DNA from: Climacteris rufus
Taxonomy: Eukaryota; Chordata; Aves; Passeriformes; Climacteridae
Direction: 5' to 3'
DNA length: 64,000 nt
Assembly (NCBI GenBank): GCA_013398175.1
Contig: VZRZ01005138.1
Location: 273,817 to 337,816 of the forward strand
Below, piece by piece: positions 50,488 to 62,490 of this stretch. Made by a program: the position numbers and the translations under genes. Within the stretch, counting starts at the first letter, position 1; each line of letters begins with the position of its first letter. Under the pieces are notes generated by a model, which saw nothing but the letters and a program-made list of their open reading frames with translations, ran no database searches and was not told the DNA's origin.

Positions 50488-50822
50488 TGGCAGTCTTTAT
50501 CCTGGAGAAAAGGAAGTGAGGGCAGACCTTACCATTCTCTAGAGCTCCCTGAAAGGATGGTGTGGCCAGGTGGGCTTGGTTTCTTCTCCCAGGCAACCAG
50601 TGACAGGGTAGGAGAACATGGCCCCCTGTGCCAGCGGAGATTCAGGTTTAACATCAGGAAGAATTTCTTCACTAGAAGGGTTGTCAAGCATTGGAATGGG
50701 CTGCCCAGAGAGGTGGTGGAGTCACCATCCCTAGAGGTGGTCACGAAATGACTGGATGTGCCACTTAGTGCTATGATTTTGTTTACAAGGTGGTCTTTGG
50801 TCAAAGGTCTTACTCTGTGTAG
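50488..50822 (+). mobile_element. CR1 LINE 3' fragment, sense
   Basis: This is a 5'-truncated bird CR1 retrotransposon. It encodes the C-terminal part of ORF2 (reverse transcriptase polyprotein): the frame ending at 50751 contains RKNFFTRRVVKHWNGLPREV, a characteristic CR1 C-terminal motif. Downstream come the usual 3' UTR words 'gccacttagtgctatgattt' and 'acaaggtggtctttggtcaa'. The terminal ATTCTATG repeat is lost or diverged. It has several changes against the family and cannot be active. It belongs to the same broad family as the minus-strand copy at 14.9 kb. The 136-codon frame beginning at 50341 is not a host gene. Confidence 0.93.
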
Positions 50823-53800
50823 CTAAAGAAATTTCTTACTAGAAAGTTCAGAAGGAGGAGGCTGATATTCAGAGACACAGTGGTTGCCTGAGAAATACTC
50901 AAGTGGCTGCTGTTTTGATGGCCACTGTTGCCAGCAGAGGGGAAGCGTGGACTGTGTAGGAAGCTTGTTACTACTGCTGCAGCATGTTGCCTTTTATCTA
51001 AGCAGCAACCACTAGGAGCAGAGGTCCCCAGTACACCACAAGAGGAGTAAGGGATTCTTTGCAGATTTTTTTAAAACCTTCTTTCTTTTTTTGCAGCCTT
51101 GTTTGAGCAGTTTACTTTATAGTGACTTTGCCTTGAAGATGAGGGCACTAATAAAGCTGTTATATAAAAGCACTATCGGTATTTGAGGAATTAAGTCTAT
51201 GTTTGAGGAGTTCAAGTTTGCTGTGTCTTATGTTATTTTTTATTTTAGCATTGTTTGTGTGCCATGCTTTTGTGAGTTAATGCATAACAACTCAAGTTGG
51301 CTAAAAGTGTATGGCATTAGTGAAACTGTGAGCCACATAAAAGAGTAAATTGCTTTTTCTCTTTCTGTAATTGCCAGTACAATAAAAGCTGCCTTTACTG
51401 TAGAATTTTTCAGAGTTAACCCCTGCAGAGCTCCCAGCTTGATGAGGGAGAAGTGTGATTAGGGGTGTGCAGAAGGGGGAGAAGAGCTGACTAGGAGTAA
51501 TTAGGGGTGGTCAAAGGCTATAGGCAGCAGAGGGCAAAACTTGCAACCATGCACCCCAGTTCCCAGATTAATTGCACTGTAATGAGCAAGGGTCAATTGT
51601 GGTCCCTCAGCACAGCAGCTTTGGCAACCCTACCTTGCTTGCATCCTTTCCAATAGTCCTGCTGAACATGGCAGAGAATGATGGGAAGGGGATGGAGTAG
51701 TCAGACTGTTGTGGCTGTAAGCAAGGAGAAAAAGGGAATTGATTTTTTGTGTATTTTCTATGGCCACTGTTTTGAACAATAGTATAAATATGGTGAAATT
51801 AGAAGGCAGGTGGGTCACTCCCTTACATGTGTCTGTGGTCAGAAGTTTCAGCCACTAGAGTAATGGAAGGATTTGAATGATGTGCAGTATTCCCTATGGG
51901 ATAGGCATGCCTCCAATCCAGTAATTATGCCATCCTTATATTAAAGCCTAAATATAAACAAACCTCCTATTACAGAAACACCAGTAATGTCTGCTTAAGT
52001 ATAATAATTAATAAATAATTAAGTATGATAATTCACTGCGTACCAAATGTTGGTAATGTAATACACTGTTGAAAGTTAAAAAGAGCACTCACCAGAGGTA
52101 TATAGGCATTGAATTGGTTTTACAAATTTACATTTGTTTTTAAAATGTAATAAAAATGCCATGTCATTATCATCTGAGGGACTGCCTTTGCTAGGGAGAT
52201 TGAACATACTCTTTGCAGTACTCACATTGTCAAACGATCCAAATACTACCACGGATGATGAATGCCTACCCTGCTTTTGGGTTCCTGTATGATTTGTCCC
52301 ATTCTGTTGTTTATATTTTTCTTTTCTTCCTATTAGAATAGACTCATAATTTTGAAAGCATGGAAAACAGCAGATTTAAAAAAATGTCTTAAATATAATT
52401 TTGTCTGGATAAAGGTTTGAAATGAATAACCTGCTGGTTTAAAAAATGTTGCTAATTATCTGAATTTCACTGTGGTTTAATTAGCAGCATCTACAGTAGA
52501 ACGTGGGAGGTAGTGCTTATCACCTGCCAAGGAAAATGTTGTCTTTTGGAGGAGGGTAAGTTATGACAACCAAAATACAGCCTGATTTTAGATCTCCAAT
52601 ACCATTCCCTTTCAAGTCTTTTGGTGGGCAAGGGTGATTGAGCCTTAAGCGTTTAAGAGAGTGGAGGACAGAGCTATTAGTGCCACGACTGTCTCTGGGC
52701 AGATCTGAGAGCCACCAGTATCCTCTGTGCTTGCTGTGAAAGGAGATGGCTCTCACTGAGCATTGCAACCAGCACCTCCTTACAATTCGAGAAGCAATGA
52801 AACCACGTGACAGTGTCAGTTCAGGTGTTTCATACTAACAGTGTGCTATCTGTGAAACAGATGCATCTTAGCAGATGCAAAATATTTCTGTTAGAGCATG
52901 CTCTCTTGATGTTATGCTTTCTTTGTTGTCCTTGTTAGCTGCTTTAATAAATGGAGCCTGCAATTCTCTTTGAATGTGTCTGATAGCTAAGGGAGCTGGG
53001 TACAGGTAGTGATCGTTGGTTATGGACAGCTCTGCCCATAACAGCAGCATGCATGGAAATGCTGGAATCGCCTTAATGAGGTGGTGGGTCTGAGCTGGAA
53101 GTCACTGAGGTCAACAGAAAGCTGGTATTTAATGTCCCCTGGATCAAAGAAAACAAGGTTAATCCTTACCTTAGGCTAGATTTGGTAAAGTTTCTGTAAT
53201 TTAATATAATAATTTTCTTGCCTGTTCTGTGAGTTTCCTAGCATTTTTATTCTTCCTCCAGAGGTCGAGATGTAGAAAGCTGGTAGCCAGGATAGGTGCA
53301 GATATGTAATAATTAGTATTTTAGTTATTGTTTTACAAAGTCATTCTGGGCACTTTCTGTTTAGAAATGGCAAGGAGTGTATAAATGCATTTATGCTTTG
53401 CAATGTAGCAGAATAAAACATGACATTCGTTTTCCATAAATAGGATTACAGAGTAAAAGTTATTTTGGACTTCTTCATGATGGTATCTACGATGATTTTG
53501 AGTGTATTAGGCAAAGCAGAAAAGCTAATCTGCAGGTCACAGGTAAATTATTTTTAATGGAGTCAATCCATGAAAGCTAAACCAAGAGAAAGACAAGAAA
53601 AAGGCTTTCTATTAATTATTTTGACATTTTTTGTGATAAGCCCACAATTCCAATCTATGTAGTGTTACTGTGTTGGTCCTTTTGTAATCCAGTTTATTTT
53701 TCTACAGCATGGACTCCCTCACATAGGTACCAATATTGTGGTAGGCTTTATCCAATGTGCCAGATGCATCTGTGGAAATGGTGTGAGTGAGATTCAATGA

Positions 53801-56690
53801 GCCCCATGCACCCAAATTGATTCCTTCAGGTATTCAAGGAGGTACAGAAACATCATTATCACAGGCTGAACATTCTGATTCTCAATTCTCTGATTTCTGA
53901 TACTCTGATTTTAAAAGCATATTTCAAAACAAACTGAAGAGAAAACCTGCAAAGAAATTTCCCCATTCTAGGAGATACTAAAAAGCAGGGACCCAACAGA
54001 ATGGGGTTGGTGTACATAATTTTGTAATTCTCCTTCCCCTCCTGTTAGCTTTTCACTATTCACTCTGGTACAACTAGCTCTGTTTCTGTCATTGCTGTCC
54101 CATGGGAGTGAGTAACTCCAGTGTGGCTCTTTGTGCTGCAACCACTTTCTGCTCCAGAGGTGCTAACTGTGCTTTCCTCTCATAATGTCTAACTGATCAT
54201 ATAATAACTGCAACCCAGAGCATAGCTTTCCAACATGTTTTTTTTCTGCATTCAGATCTAAAGAATGGCTTCTTTGCTTGTGTATTTTCCCCCAACTCTA
54301 ATAGCTGGTCTCATAAAAGATATTACTTCTCCCCATAAACCTTGACTGTCTGGCCTGCATTTGTGTTCCTTGGGGGCAGCAAGCAGGAAAAGAGCCTCCT
54401 CAAGCCTGGAGTTTCCTTATAGCAAAAAATTGTAGCTACTGAATTATAGATTTAATCATTAAACTGTGTCTCTGACCCCATTCCACCCAATTGGAACATG
54501 CATTGGTCATAAGAATGAAGCAGAGGGATTCCCAAAATTTTCCAGCTTGATGCTGATTTCAGTGTTTTTGTCCTGCCTCTAGATCCAGAAGTCCCATTAA
54601 GGAAGTACTTGAAAGTTTTGGCCATATTTTAGTGGGAGGCTATGAGGGACATAAGAGTCCTGTTCAGAAACAGGGACCCCAACACCAGCTGGGGCACAAG
54701 TGCCATTGTGGCTGTGCCAGCAGTGTCCCAGAGAGGCCAAAGGCATACAGGATGGATGGGGACAATCTGTGCAGTGCTGGTGTGCAGCTCTTACCTTGGT
54801 GTGTCACCTGCAGGGAGGTGGGAGCAGAGAGCAATAGAGCAGGGCCATGCCCATGGCTGTCCCCAGGGTCACCAGTTATGAGAAGTGCTGCTTTGCCTTG
54901 ATACATATGTTTTTGCATTTGGCTGTATTGCAGGGCACAGGCCACCTGCTGTATCTGTGTTCATGGGCACGATTTGCTCGTGGGAAGTTGACTATGGTAT
55001 CACTTGCACAGCTCTTAACCTTTGGGTGAAAATACCTGGAGGAGAGGGCTTCCCTTTACATATGTTGCACAGACTATTTCTGGCTAGTCAGCCTTGCCAG
55101 GTGAAAAATCCTTAAGCTGTTTCTTAAACCAGACAATAAAACATGATGCAGCAAGCCAAGTGGGTCTGAGCCCATGTTAGGACAGCCTTCTGGGTCATTC
55201 AAAGCAGTCAGACCTTATCATACTGAAACTGGTGGTTTGGAATGCGCTTAATCCACCCATATTTTTTTGAAAGTGACTTTATCAATTGGTTGCCTTTAAC
55301 TTCTGACAAGATTGATGTAAGAAATTGGTAAAGTTTATGACTCATGAAGGTATTTGCTTCACTCACTTGTAATTTCTAGTGCAAATGTGTAGTCAGCCTG
55401 TACTCAACTGAGAAAGAAATGGCAGTATACAAAGTAAGTAGAGCAGATTAATTAAATTGGCTGTTCTTGTTAACTCTTTCTGGTAATATAAAAGCTAGCA
55501 ACATTACATAAGATTAAAAGGTGACAAGGTAATGCATCGTGATTTCTCATTGCTCTAATGTGTTGTTATGGGACAGTCTAGATTCATACTTGGTTAATTC
55601 AAAACATAATTAACCATTTATATAAATAAGTGTTCATTATCTTAAGAAGCATTTAAACATGGTTATAAACACTCTTTCAGTAACTGGCCAGCCACACAAT
55701 ATTGTTTTGACTATTACTCTTCATTAGACATTTTTCTTTATGGTTTTTCTGGAAATATCTTTGGAGTGTGTGGTGCTGTCTGATGCGAGGAGAGCAGAGA
55801 GCTCTCCTGTCATGTGGAGAGCAGAGAGCCCCCAGCAGTGCAGCACAGTCCCCACCTGCCCGTGCAAGGGGCAATCCTGACACCTAGCTCTGCTCACGCT
55901 GTTTAACATCTCATATTTATGGCTGTTGTGTAAAATTCATGAGTATGGTTCTAATTCCCCAAATTTGCTGATTCACCCTTCTCACAGAAATGCTTCTTGT
56001 CTCCTAAAGCTGATGAGAAAAGATGATTTAAGGCACCAGGAAAACTTTGTCCTCACTCCTAGCTGCAGTGAGGAGTCTGCTACCACCCCATGCTGGTCCC
56101 ACTGAACTGTGGAGTGCAATGCAGATATTCAGGGGCTGAATTTCACACCTATTGATACCAGGGAAACAGGAAAAAAATGTAAAAATGGTACACTGATCAC
56201 TGGTACAAGATTACTTCCTTGGTTGGAGCTGGGCAGTTTTGCTGTCTCAACCCCTTGCTATGGAATCCTGAGCTATTTGGTGTTTGTTGGTTTCCCGTGG
56301 TTTACCAGTTATTTGTGTGTCAGCACTAAAACTTGGCATTTTCCAGACTCCATGTTCTGTCCAGGATTTGTGCAGCAGCTCCCTGCCCTTGCCAGCTGCA
56401 CCCAGACCTGGCACTGGACCTGCTCAACCCTCATGGCCCCAGCAGTGCAGAAAGTGGGGCCCTGAGATGCAGAGCCTTGTATGAGGTGTGTTCTGGTTTT
56501 ACTGGGCTGCTGGAGTTTCCATTTCTGCTCTGAGAGGCAGCTTGCCCTCCTCCCTGAGTCCTGCCACCCTGTCCCTGTCTGCCATGGGGCTATCACAAGT
56601 CCTGGTTCCCTCAGTGCTTTATTGATGGCTTTGCCCCCTTGCAGGACATGTTAAAAGCGTGGAAATCAGGGGTTTTTGTCAGAAAACAGG
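50823..56690. other. Non-coding stretch
   Basis: No gene is recognised. A GC-richer block at about 54.63-54.93 kb has overlapping open frames on both strands (89 and 93 codons). It also has a strong minus-strand acceptor-like pyrimidine tract near 54,806-54,850, followed after only 13 nt by a donor-like gtaaga. A similar block at about 56.3-56.65 kb gives 118- and 95-codon frames. None carries a recognisable motif. Confidence 0.5.
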
Positions 56691-56692
56691 GT

Positions 56693-57343
56693 CTAAGTGT
56701 TCTGCCATTGCCCAATGTAGTGCAGGCACTGCCACGTACAGGCTTCTGGGGCATAAACACTTGGTTTTATCTGCTTGGGTCTGGCCTGCCAACGTGAAAT
56801 ACAGGAAGGCTCTCCAGTGGGGAAAGACCTTATCATGACAGAGGCCTCAGGAAGGTGAGGGAGCCAAGGGAGGACTTGCTGTGGGATCAGAGTGGTGTAA
56901 GAGCTGGTGGCAGGTAGATGGCAGTCACTGGTAGGGGCAGCCACCGAACTGGGAGGGAGATCAGGTATGGAGCGGGAATGGCAACTGGGATCAATAACAT
57001 CATGTAGTTTAGTCGGCAGCTCCAGCCACGGCAAATCAATGTTTAAGTCGTGATGGGCAAACAGCAGGGCCCGAGACAAAGGGAGGAGCGAGAGCATGGT
57101 GAGGCGGTGAGTGGGAGGCAGCAGCAGAGAGCAGCATGGAGCTGCGCTGGTGCAGCCCTGGGCCTGATGCAGGGTCAGGCCTGCTGTTGCGAAGCAATTC
57201 CAGCCTGGCTTGTCTTTGCTGAGAGCTCTGCTGGGTGTGCGGGCACATTTCACCGCCTGGCAATGTGTTCCACTTGCAGGGTGGCATCGCAACCCTGTGA
57301 CAGCCGCTGGCCGGGCACTCGCCATCCCGAGCAAGGGCAGCAT
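56693..57343 (-). other. Longest open frame (216 codons), no recognised family
   Basis: This minus-strand frame is the longest in the window and overlaps a CpG-bearing GC-rich block at its 5' end. The translation is rich in Pro, Ser, Ala, Leu and His and shows no domain, signal peptide or membrane segment I recognise. No splice structure, TATA box or poly(A) signal supports it. Low stop frequency in GC-rich DNA is enough to explain the 5' half. I list it as an open frame only, not as a gene. Confidence 0.12.
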
Positions 57344-57420
57344 GTTGCTGGGGGCTGAGACACGGCTGCCTCAGCCCTCTTTAGCTGCATTCATCGAGAC
57401 GGTCGCGCTGCTGATCTACT
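57000..57420. promoter_or_regulatory. Weak CpG-island-like block
   Basis: About twenty CpG sites occur in roughly 420 bp of GC-rich DNA, against very few in the flanks. A good plus-strand donor (gcg then gtgagt, boundary 57106/57107) lies within it, which would suit a first exon. No TATA box is evident and the density is below that of a strong CpG island. It could be a promoter of an unknown transcript or a GC-rich repeat. Confidence 0.3.
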
Positions 57421-60400
57421 TTGTTGGGTTTAAACCTAACAGAAGAAAACCTTCAAGTGCTGCTTAAAATGAATAAAATTATAGTTGTACTTTAGGGAGC
57501 AAAAATGATCTCTTTTGGCATTGTGCTGTTATTGCAAATTGTGTGTGTGTGATTTATCCTAATTAAAAAAAATATGACAGGCATAAGCCACAGAAATGTC
57601 TGTAAATGACACAATCTGGTCCTGTCTTTGTTTATCACTATCATAATGCATTGCTGGCCCCCTAAATTATTAGTCTTTGTGACTTGCTATTAGCCACAGA
57701 GTCTTGCTTGTGAAATGGAAAGGTGTGCAATAGTAAAGCAGAATATGAGCATTTCAGTGTGGTACCAGCACTTGATTTGGTTATACAAGATCCTTCTTTA
57801 TTGCTTTTAAAAATTTTTTCTTTTTTTTTTTCTCTCTATTTGTTTGGTGGGCAGAGTACAATTTTTCTATATTGTAGTTGAAATACAGAAATCTAGAGCA
57901 GGGTTCAGAATTTTTCCTTTCTTGTAGTCCATTAAATGGTTCTCCATTACATAAGGCCACCGCTATCAAATTAATACCAGTCATTTCCCCATGAGTGTTG
58001 AGTGAGTTTTCAGATCAAACCAGACCTCTGAAGGGATATATACTGCTGCATTAAAGAAAGATGCTGTGATATTCTGTATCAAAAAGGTTAAACTCATCGG
58101 ATTCTATGTAAATACTCATTTTACCCCAGCTAACCTGTAAAGATTTCATTTTGCTGCATTTATCTTCTCCCTTACCCTACGCTAAACCATCCCCAGCTTC
58201 GAGGAAAGAATCATGTCTCCATTCATTTCCTATCTTGCTGAATTGCCTTTGCATTTCCTATCATCTGCACATAATCCTATTCTCTCCATTATTGTCTTAA
58301 TACCAAGTACAGCACAAGATAATGGATAGGCACTGTAATAACAGTGTGGCCTGTAGGAGCCCCTCAAGGGAAATATCTTTGACGCTGGTAGAATATTAAT
58401 GCATCCCAGGTCCCTGATCTTCCTCTTTCACTTCATCTCCTGTTTTCTAAACTACATAATGACTTTCATATACATGACAAAAGCATTAGAACAGAAAAAG
58501 ACTCATTGATGAACAGCAGGGCTGTGTGATATTAAGAAGCACTATTCTCAGTTCTTTGTATAGTTTTTGACCACCATCAGAGACAGTGTATGCAGGTAAT
58601 TTCTGATTTGAATAGATACAGGCATAAAGAAACATTATTGTACTGTGTTAATCCAAATGCCCATCACAGGCACTGCATGAAAATAAATTAAAATGTAATT
58701 CTTCAATAATGCATCTGTCTACAGGATGATTTTCAGCAGATTAAAAACAAACAACTTGATATCACTTAGAAAGGCTAGTGGATTGTTTTTGAGAAGCTTA
58801 ATCATCAGCAGATTATGAATGGAACAGTAAATCAAAGCAGGGTATGTTAAACAATGTAGACTGTGTTGTAGCGGCAATTTACTGTACATAATTTTTTAAT
58901 AAAAGGGAAAAATTGATTTTTGTGAGCGTAAACATTGAATCCTGTGAGAATTTAGCTGCTGTTATTGAAAAAGGGAATGTAAAAAATGCTATTCTTGTCA
59001 TGTAGGAGCAACAACCTTTCATTCCTCCTACAAAAACCAGAAGTTTGCTCCCTTTAGGGCTGCCTTTAAGCATAATTAGTTTCCTCATTTTTCTTTCATT
59101 TTGCAACACTCTCTGTCTTTTTCTATCATATTTTGCAAATTTGATATGTATTCCTGATTCATACTTCACCCCCACACCAATGTGTGCACCCTGATGAAGG
59201 GGGGAAATCCCCAAACTTTCCTTTTGGCCTGGAAGAAGCTTTCCAAGCTCACACTGAGGGCTTTTGCTTCTAAATGGAGATCTGCCAGCAGATGCTCCTT
59301 GCTGCTTGTCTTCAGGCTCTGGCTCTCACTGCTCCTGGTGTTGGGTTTCAGGTGAAACCTTAGGCCGGGGGCTCTGCAGCAGCCCTATCTCCCCCTGACT
59401 GCTGCCAGTTGCTATAGGAGCAGAACAGCTACTGACTATCAATCATTGTAGATAATATCTGAGGAGAAAGGGAGAAATTATTTCAAATCAAGGGAACTGA
59501 GTTAGGAGCAGGAACCAAGCAGTAGTCTGGTACTGGCAGTGTGCTGGAGAAGAGAAAGACTAAAGTCTGGAAGAATCAAAGATGAGAGCTAATATATATA
59601 AGTCCTGATGGAATGTGGTTTTGAGGTTAAAAATTTTTGAAAAGTACTTGAAAGTTAGTTACATATTAAATCAAAGATCAAGAAAATTTGCGCAGATAGC
59701 ACAGATATCATGTGCTTTAAGAAGGTGGTTGTTTCCTGCTAAGTAAATGCTAATAAGCATCTTCTAACTTCAGTGCTCAATCCAACCCAGCCTTGTGAGG
59801 GGCTCTGGGGAGTCTGAGGAAATGTCAAGGGTGAGTGACTGAAGCCATACTAAAAGAAATCTGTCCCAAGAGGAAAAGAGGAGACAGCCTGTCTATTCCT
59901 GGGCCTACTGTTGTTTTATGCTCTAATTTTATTTTTAGATAATTCATTTGATTGATTTCACTGCTTTTAATGTTATTTCTTCTCTTTTGAACTCACATGG
60001 TACTGTGAAATAGTCTAATATTGAATTATACTGCTTCTGCATTTTAAACTGTGCTCAGCAGGGTGGAAAAATACATGGGGATCTAAAAGACATTGCACTG
60101 TACATCAGAAACCTGAAGTTGTCCCTTTGGAACCTGGTAGAAACTATGCTAGCAAGTTCTGTTGCTATCATTATAAAAGCAATGACTTTTCTTTCACATG
60201 CGTTTACTTGCCAAGAGAAAAAATGACATCCTGGGTGACACTGGTAGTGTGGTATCCCAGTTTATGAGACTGTAAACAAGAAGAGGTGAGAAAGAACTCA
60301 CTTCATTTCTGTTAGTATTCACTTAAAAATTGTTATGGTCTAAATTTAAGTCTGGGATCAAAATACTAGGTTGTTTTTTTCACTTTGTCTTCAAAGATGA

Positions 60401-61788
60401 GTCTGGCGTATGGCTTTTGTTGCTCTTCTACTGCTCTCCTAAAATGAAAGAAAGTGATTTAAGATCATACTGTAAAAACAATACCTCTCAAAGCCTTCTG
60501 CAGCTTTGTCACCCACATTTGGGGGGCTGCAGCCTTGGGCAACCACTCTCCTGAGGCTCTGGGGATGTCCTTTTTAGCCTGGTAAACCAAATTCCACTTT
60601 ATGTGCAGAAGAAACCCTTTACAGATTTGCTTGTTTTTATTGACTTCACTGTGTCTGTCACACTGCTATGATGTTTGGTGTAATGTGGTACGGTAGGAAT
60701 TATTGCTAACATGATGAATACAGGAAAATCAATGGCCCCTAGCAAAGGCTGGAGACACAGTTTTTTGGTTTTGCACAGGCTTAGAGCAGGAGGCAAGCAG
60801 GTTTCCATCCTCAGAGACAAAAAATCAGACCTGAGGAAAAGAAAATAATGGCTTGTTGGTTTTGATTTCAGTTTGGCTTCTTTTTTCCCCTCAGTCCTGA
60901 TAACCTAAGGACATCATGGTTCCAGTCCTCAAAAGAGCTATATCTTGTACCTTGGGTCAATTTGGTCAAGTCAAGAAAGACTTCGAAGGTATTCAGACTG
61001 CTCTGTATGAAAGATGAGAATTGGTGTATTTGTTTTCAGTCTTGGTTGTAGGTGAAGCCAGGAGAGGAGTCTGCAGCAGTCAAGAATTTGTCCAGGTCGT
61101 GAGAGTTATTTCAGAGTGAGTGAGTGGGTCTTCCCAGGGACTTTGATGTGGGTGGCTGTGACTTAGGAAGTGGTTGAATTCTGTTTAAAGAAAACTGTGT
61201 GCTGTCTTCCATATGCACCTTTCAGAAATGCCTGCCATTCTCTTGGCTCCGGTTTGTTGTTTCTGACTTACTAAGCGCTGCTAATTATTGCTAGTTTTTT
61301 TTTTTCTTACTTATGATTACCTTCAGGTTTTTGACCAGTGGAAAAGTACTATCTTTGTAGGGCTGAAGTACAACTTTTTCTTTCATATATCAGCTTCATC
61401 TCATAACCTCTGACATACAGCAAAATTATCTTTTAAACTGACTTCTAATAATTAAGCTCAATTTTATAATTCAAAACCAGTTTTATGAAACAATAAAAAC
61501 TCTATGAACCTTTTTGTTGTCTTTTTTTTAATATTCTGAATTATAAAGTTGAAATTTGCAGTTTAATATAACTATTATATCTAGATTTACAGATTGTTCT
61601 GCCTCTGATAATGTATGTTGCTAGAAAGAAATCTAAACAATTATAAGCCACTTTCTCTATTCTCTTTCTATGTATTTCTACTCTTAGAGAAAAAGATGTT
61701 ATCCATTACAGTGTCTTTGATACTATAATTTTTCATATTTTAAGAGGTGCATGTGCTCTGTGTGAAATACACTTGAAAGGATTTTTTT

Positions 61789-61806
61789 GTGTGTGTGTGT
61801 GTGTGT
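61789..61806. repeat. (GT)n microsatellite
   Basis: Nine GT units following a T run. Confidence 0.95.
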
Positions 61807-62309
61807 TAGAAGTTTTGTTGTTTCTAATCTTAATCCAGGCATCACAAATTTCATGTTTGCAAGTAAACATGAGAATGAATGAGAATCCTCCTAGCATTGT
61901 AATTGATGTCACTCTTTTGTATTCTGGGTTTCAAATCTGTGTGCAATTGTCAGTGCCCTATAGAAATGTTAATTATCTTGAGTAATCCTGTTTGCCTTCA
62001 CCAGGCTAGAGCAGTCCTAAACAGTAAGAAGGTATCACCCAAGAAAGTTAGAGAGAAATATGGCATTCAAACGATGCAAAAAATTGGACTAGTACAGTTG
62101 TAGCTAGGATTGGGAATGCTATGGGACTGCAGAAAAAAGGAGCATGGGTTATAAAAACTGGCATGGGATATGTTTGGTAGAAATGAAGGAGATTACCTGA
62201 AATAGAGTAATTTAAAGTAGCTGCAAGATGGAGAGCTGGGACCACAGAATAACGTCTGCTCCCCACCCAGGGGCTTGAAGGGGTCATTGTCTATTCCTTC
62301 ACATGTGCA

Positions 62310-62490
62310 CAGGCATTTTGTGACGGTGTAGAAGGGACGGAACATGACTGACCATGCTTTTGGCGTGATTGCTCCTTGAGGGCTGCGTGTGCTGCTCGGG
62401 ACCGTGAGAGCGGGTAGGCAGCGGTGGGAGGGTGCAGTCAGCAGGGACTGCAAGGGTGAGGAGCTGCACTGGCGCTGGTGGTGCTGTTCA
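62310..62490. promoter_or_regulatory. Small CpG-bearing GC block
   Basis: Around ten CpG sites within about 180 bp, including a cluster around 'gctcgggaccgtgagagcgg', in otherwise AT-rich DNA. No start signals or exon boundaries are evident. A 102-codon minus-strand frame covers it and is probably chance. Confidence 0.25.

Noticed and set aside
50341..50751. 136-codon plus-strand gene
   Set aside because: Its C-terminal half is CR1 ORF2, so it is a retrotransposon remnant.
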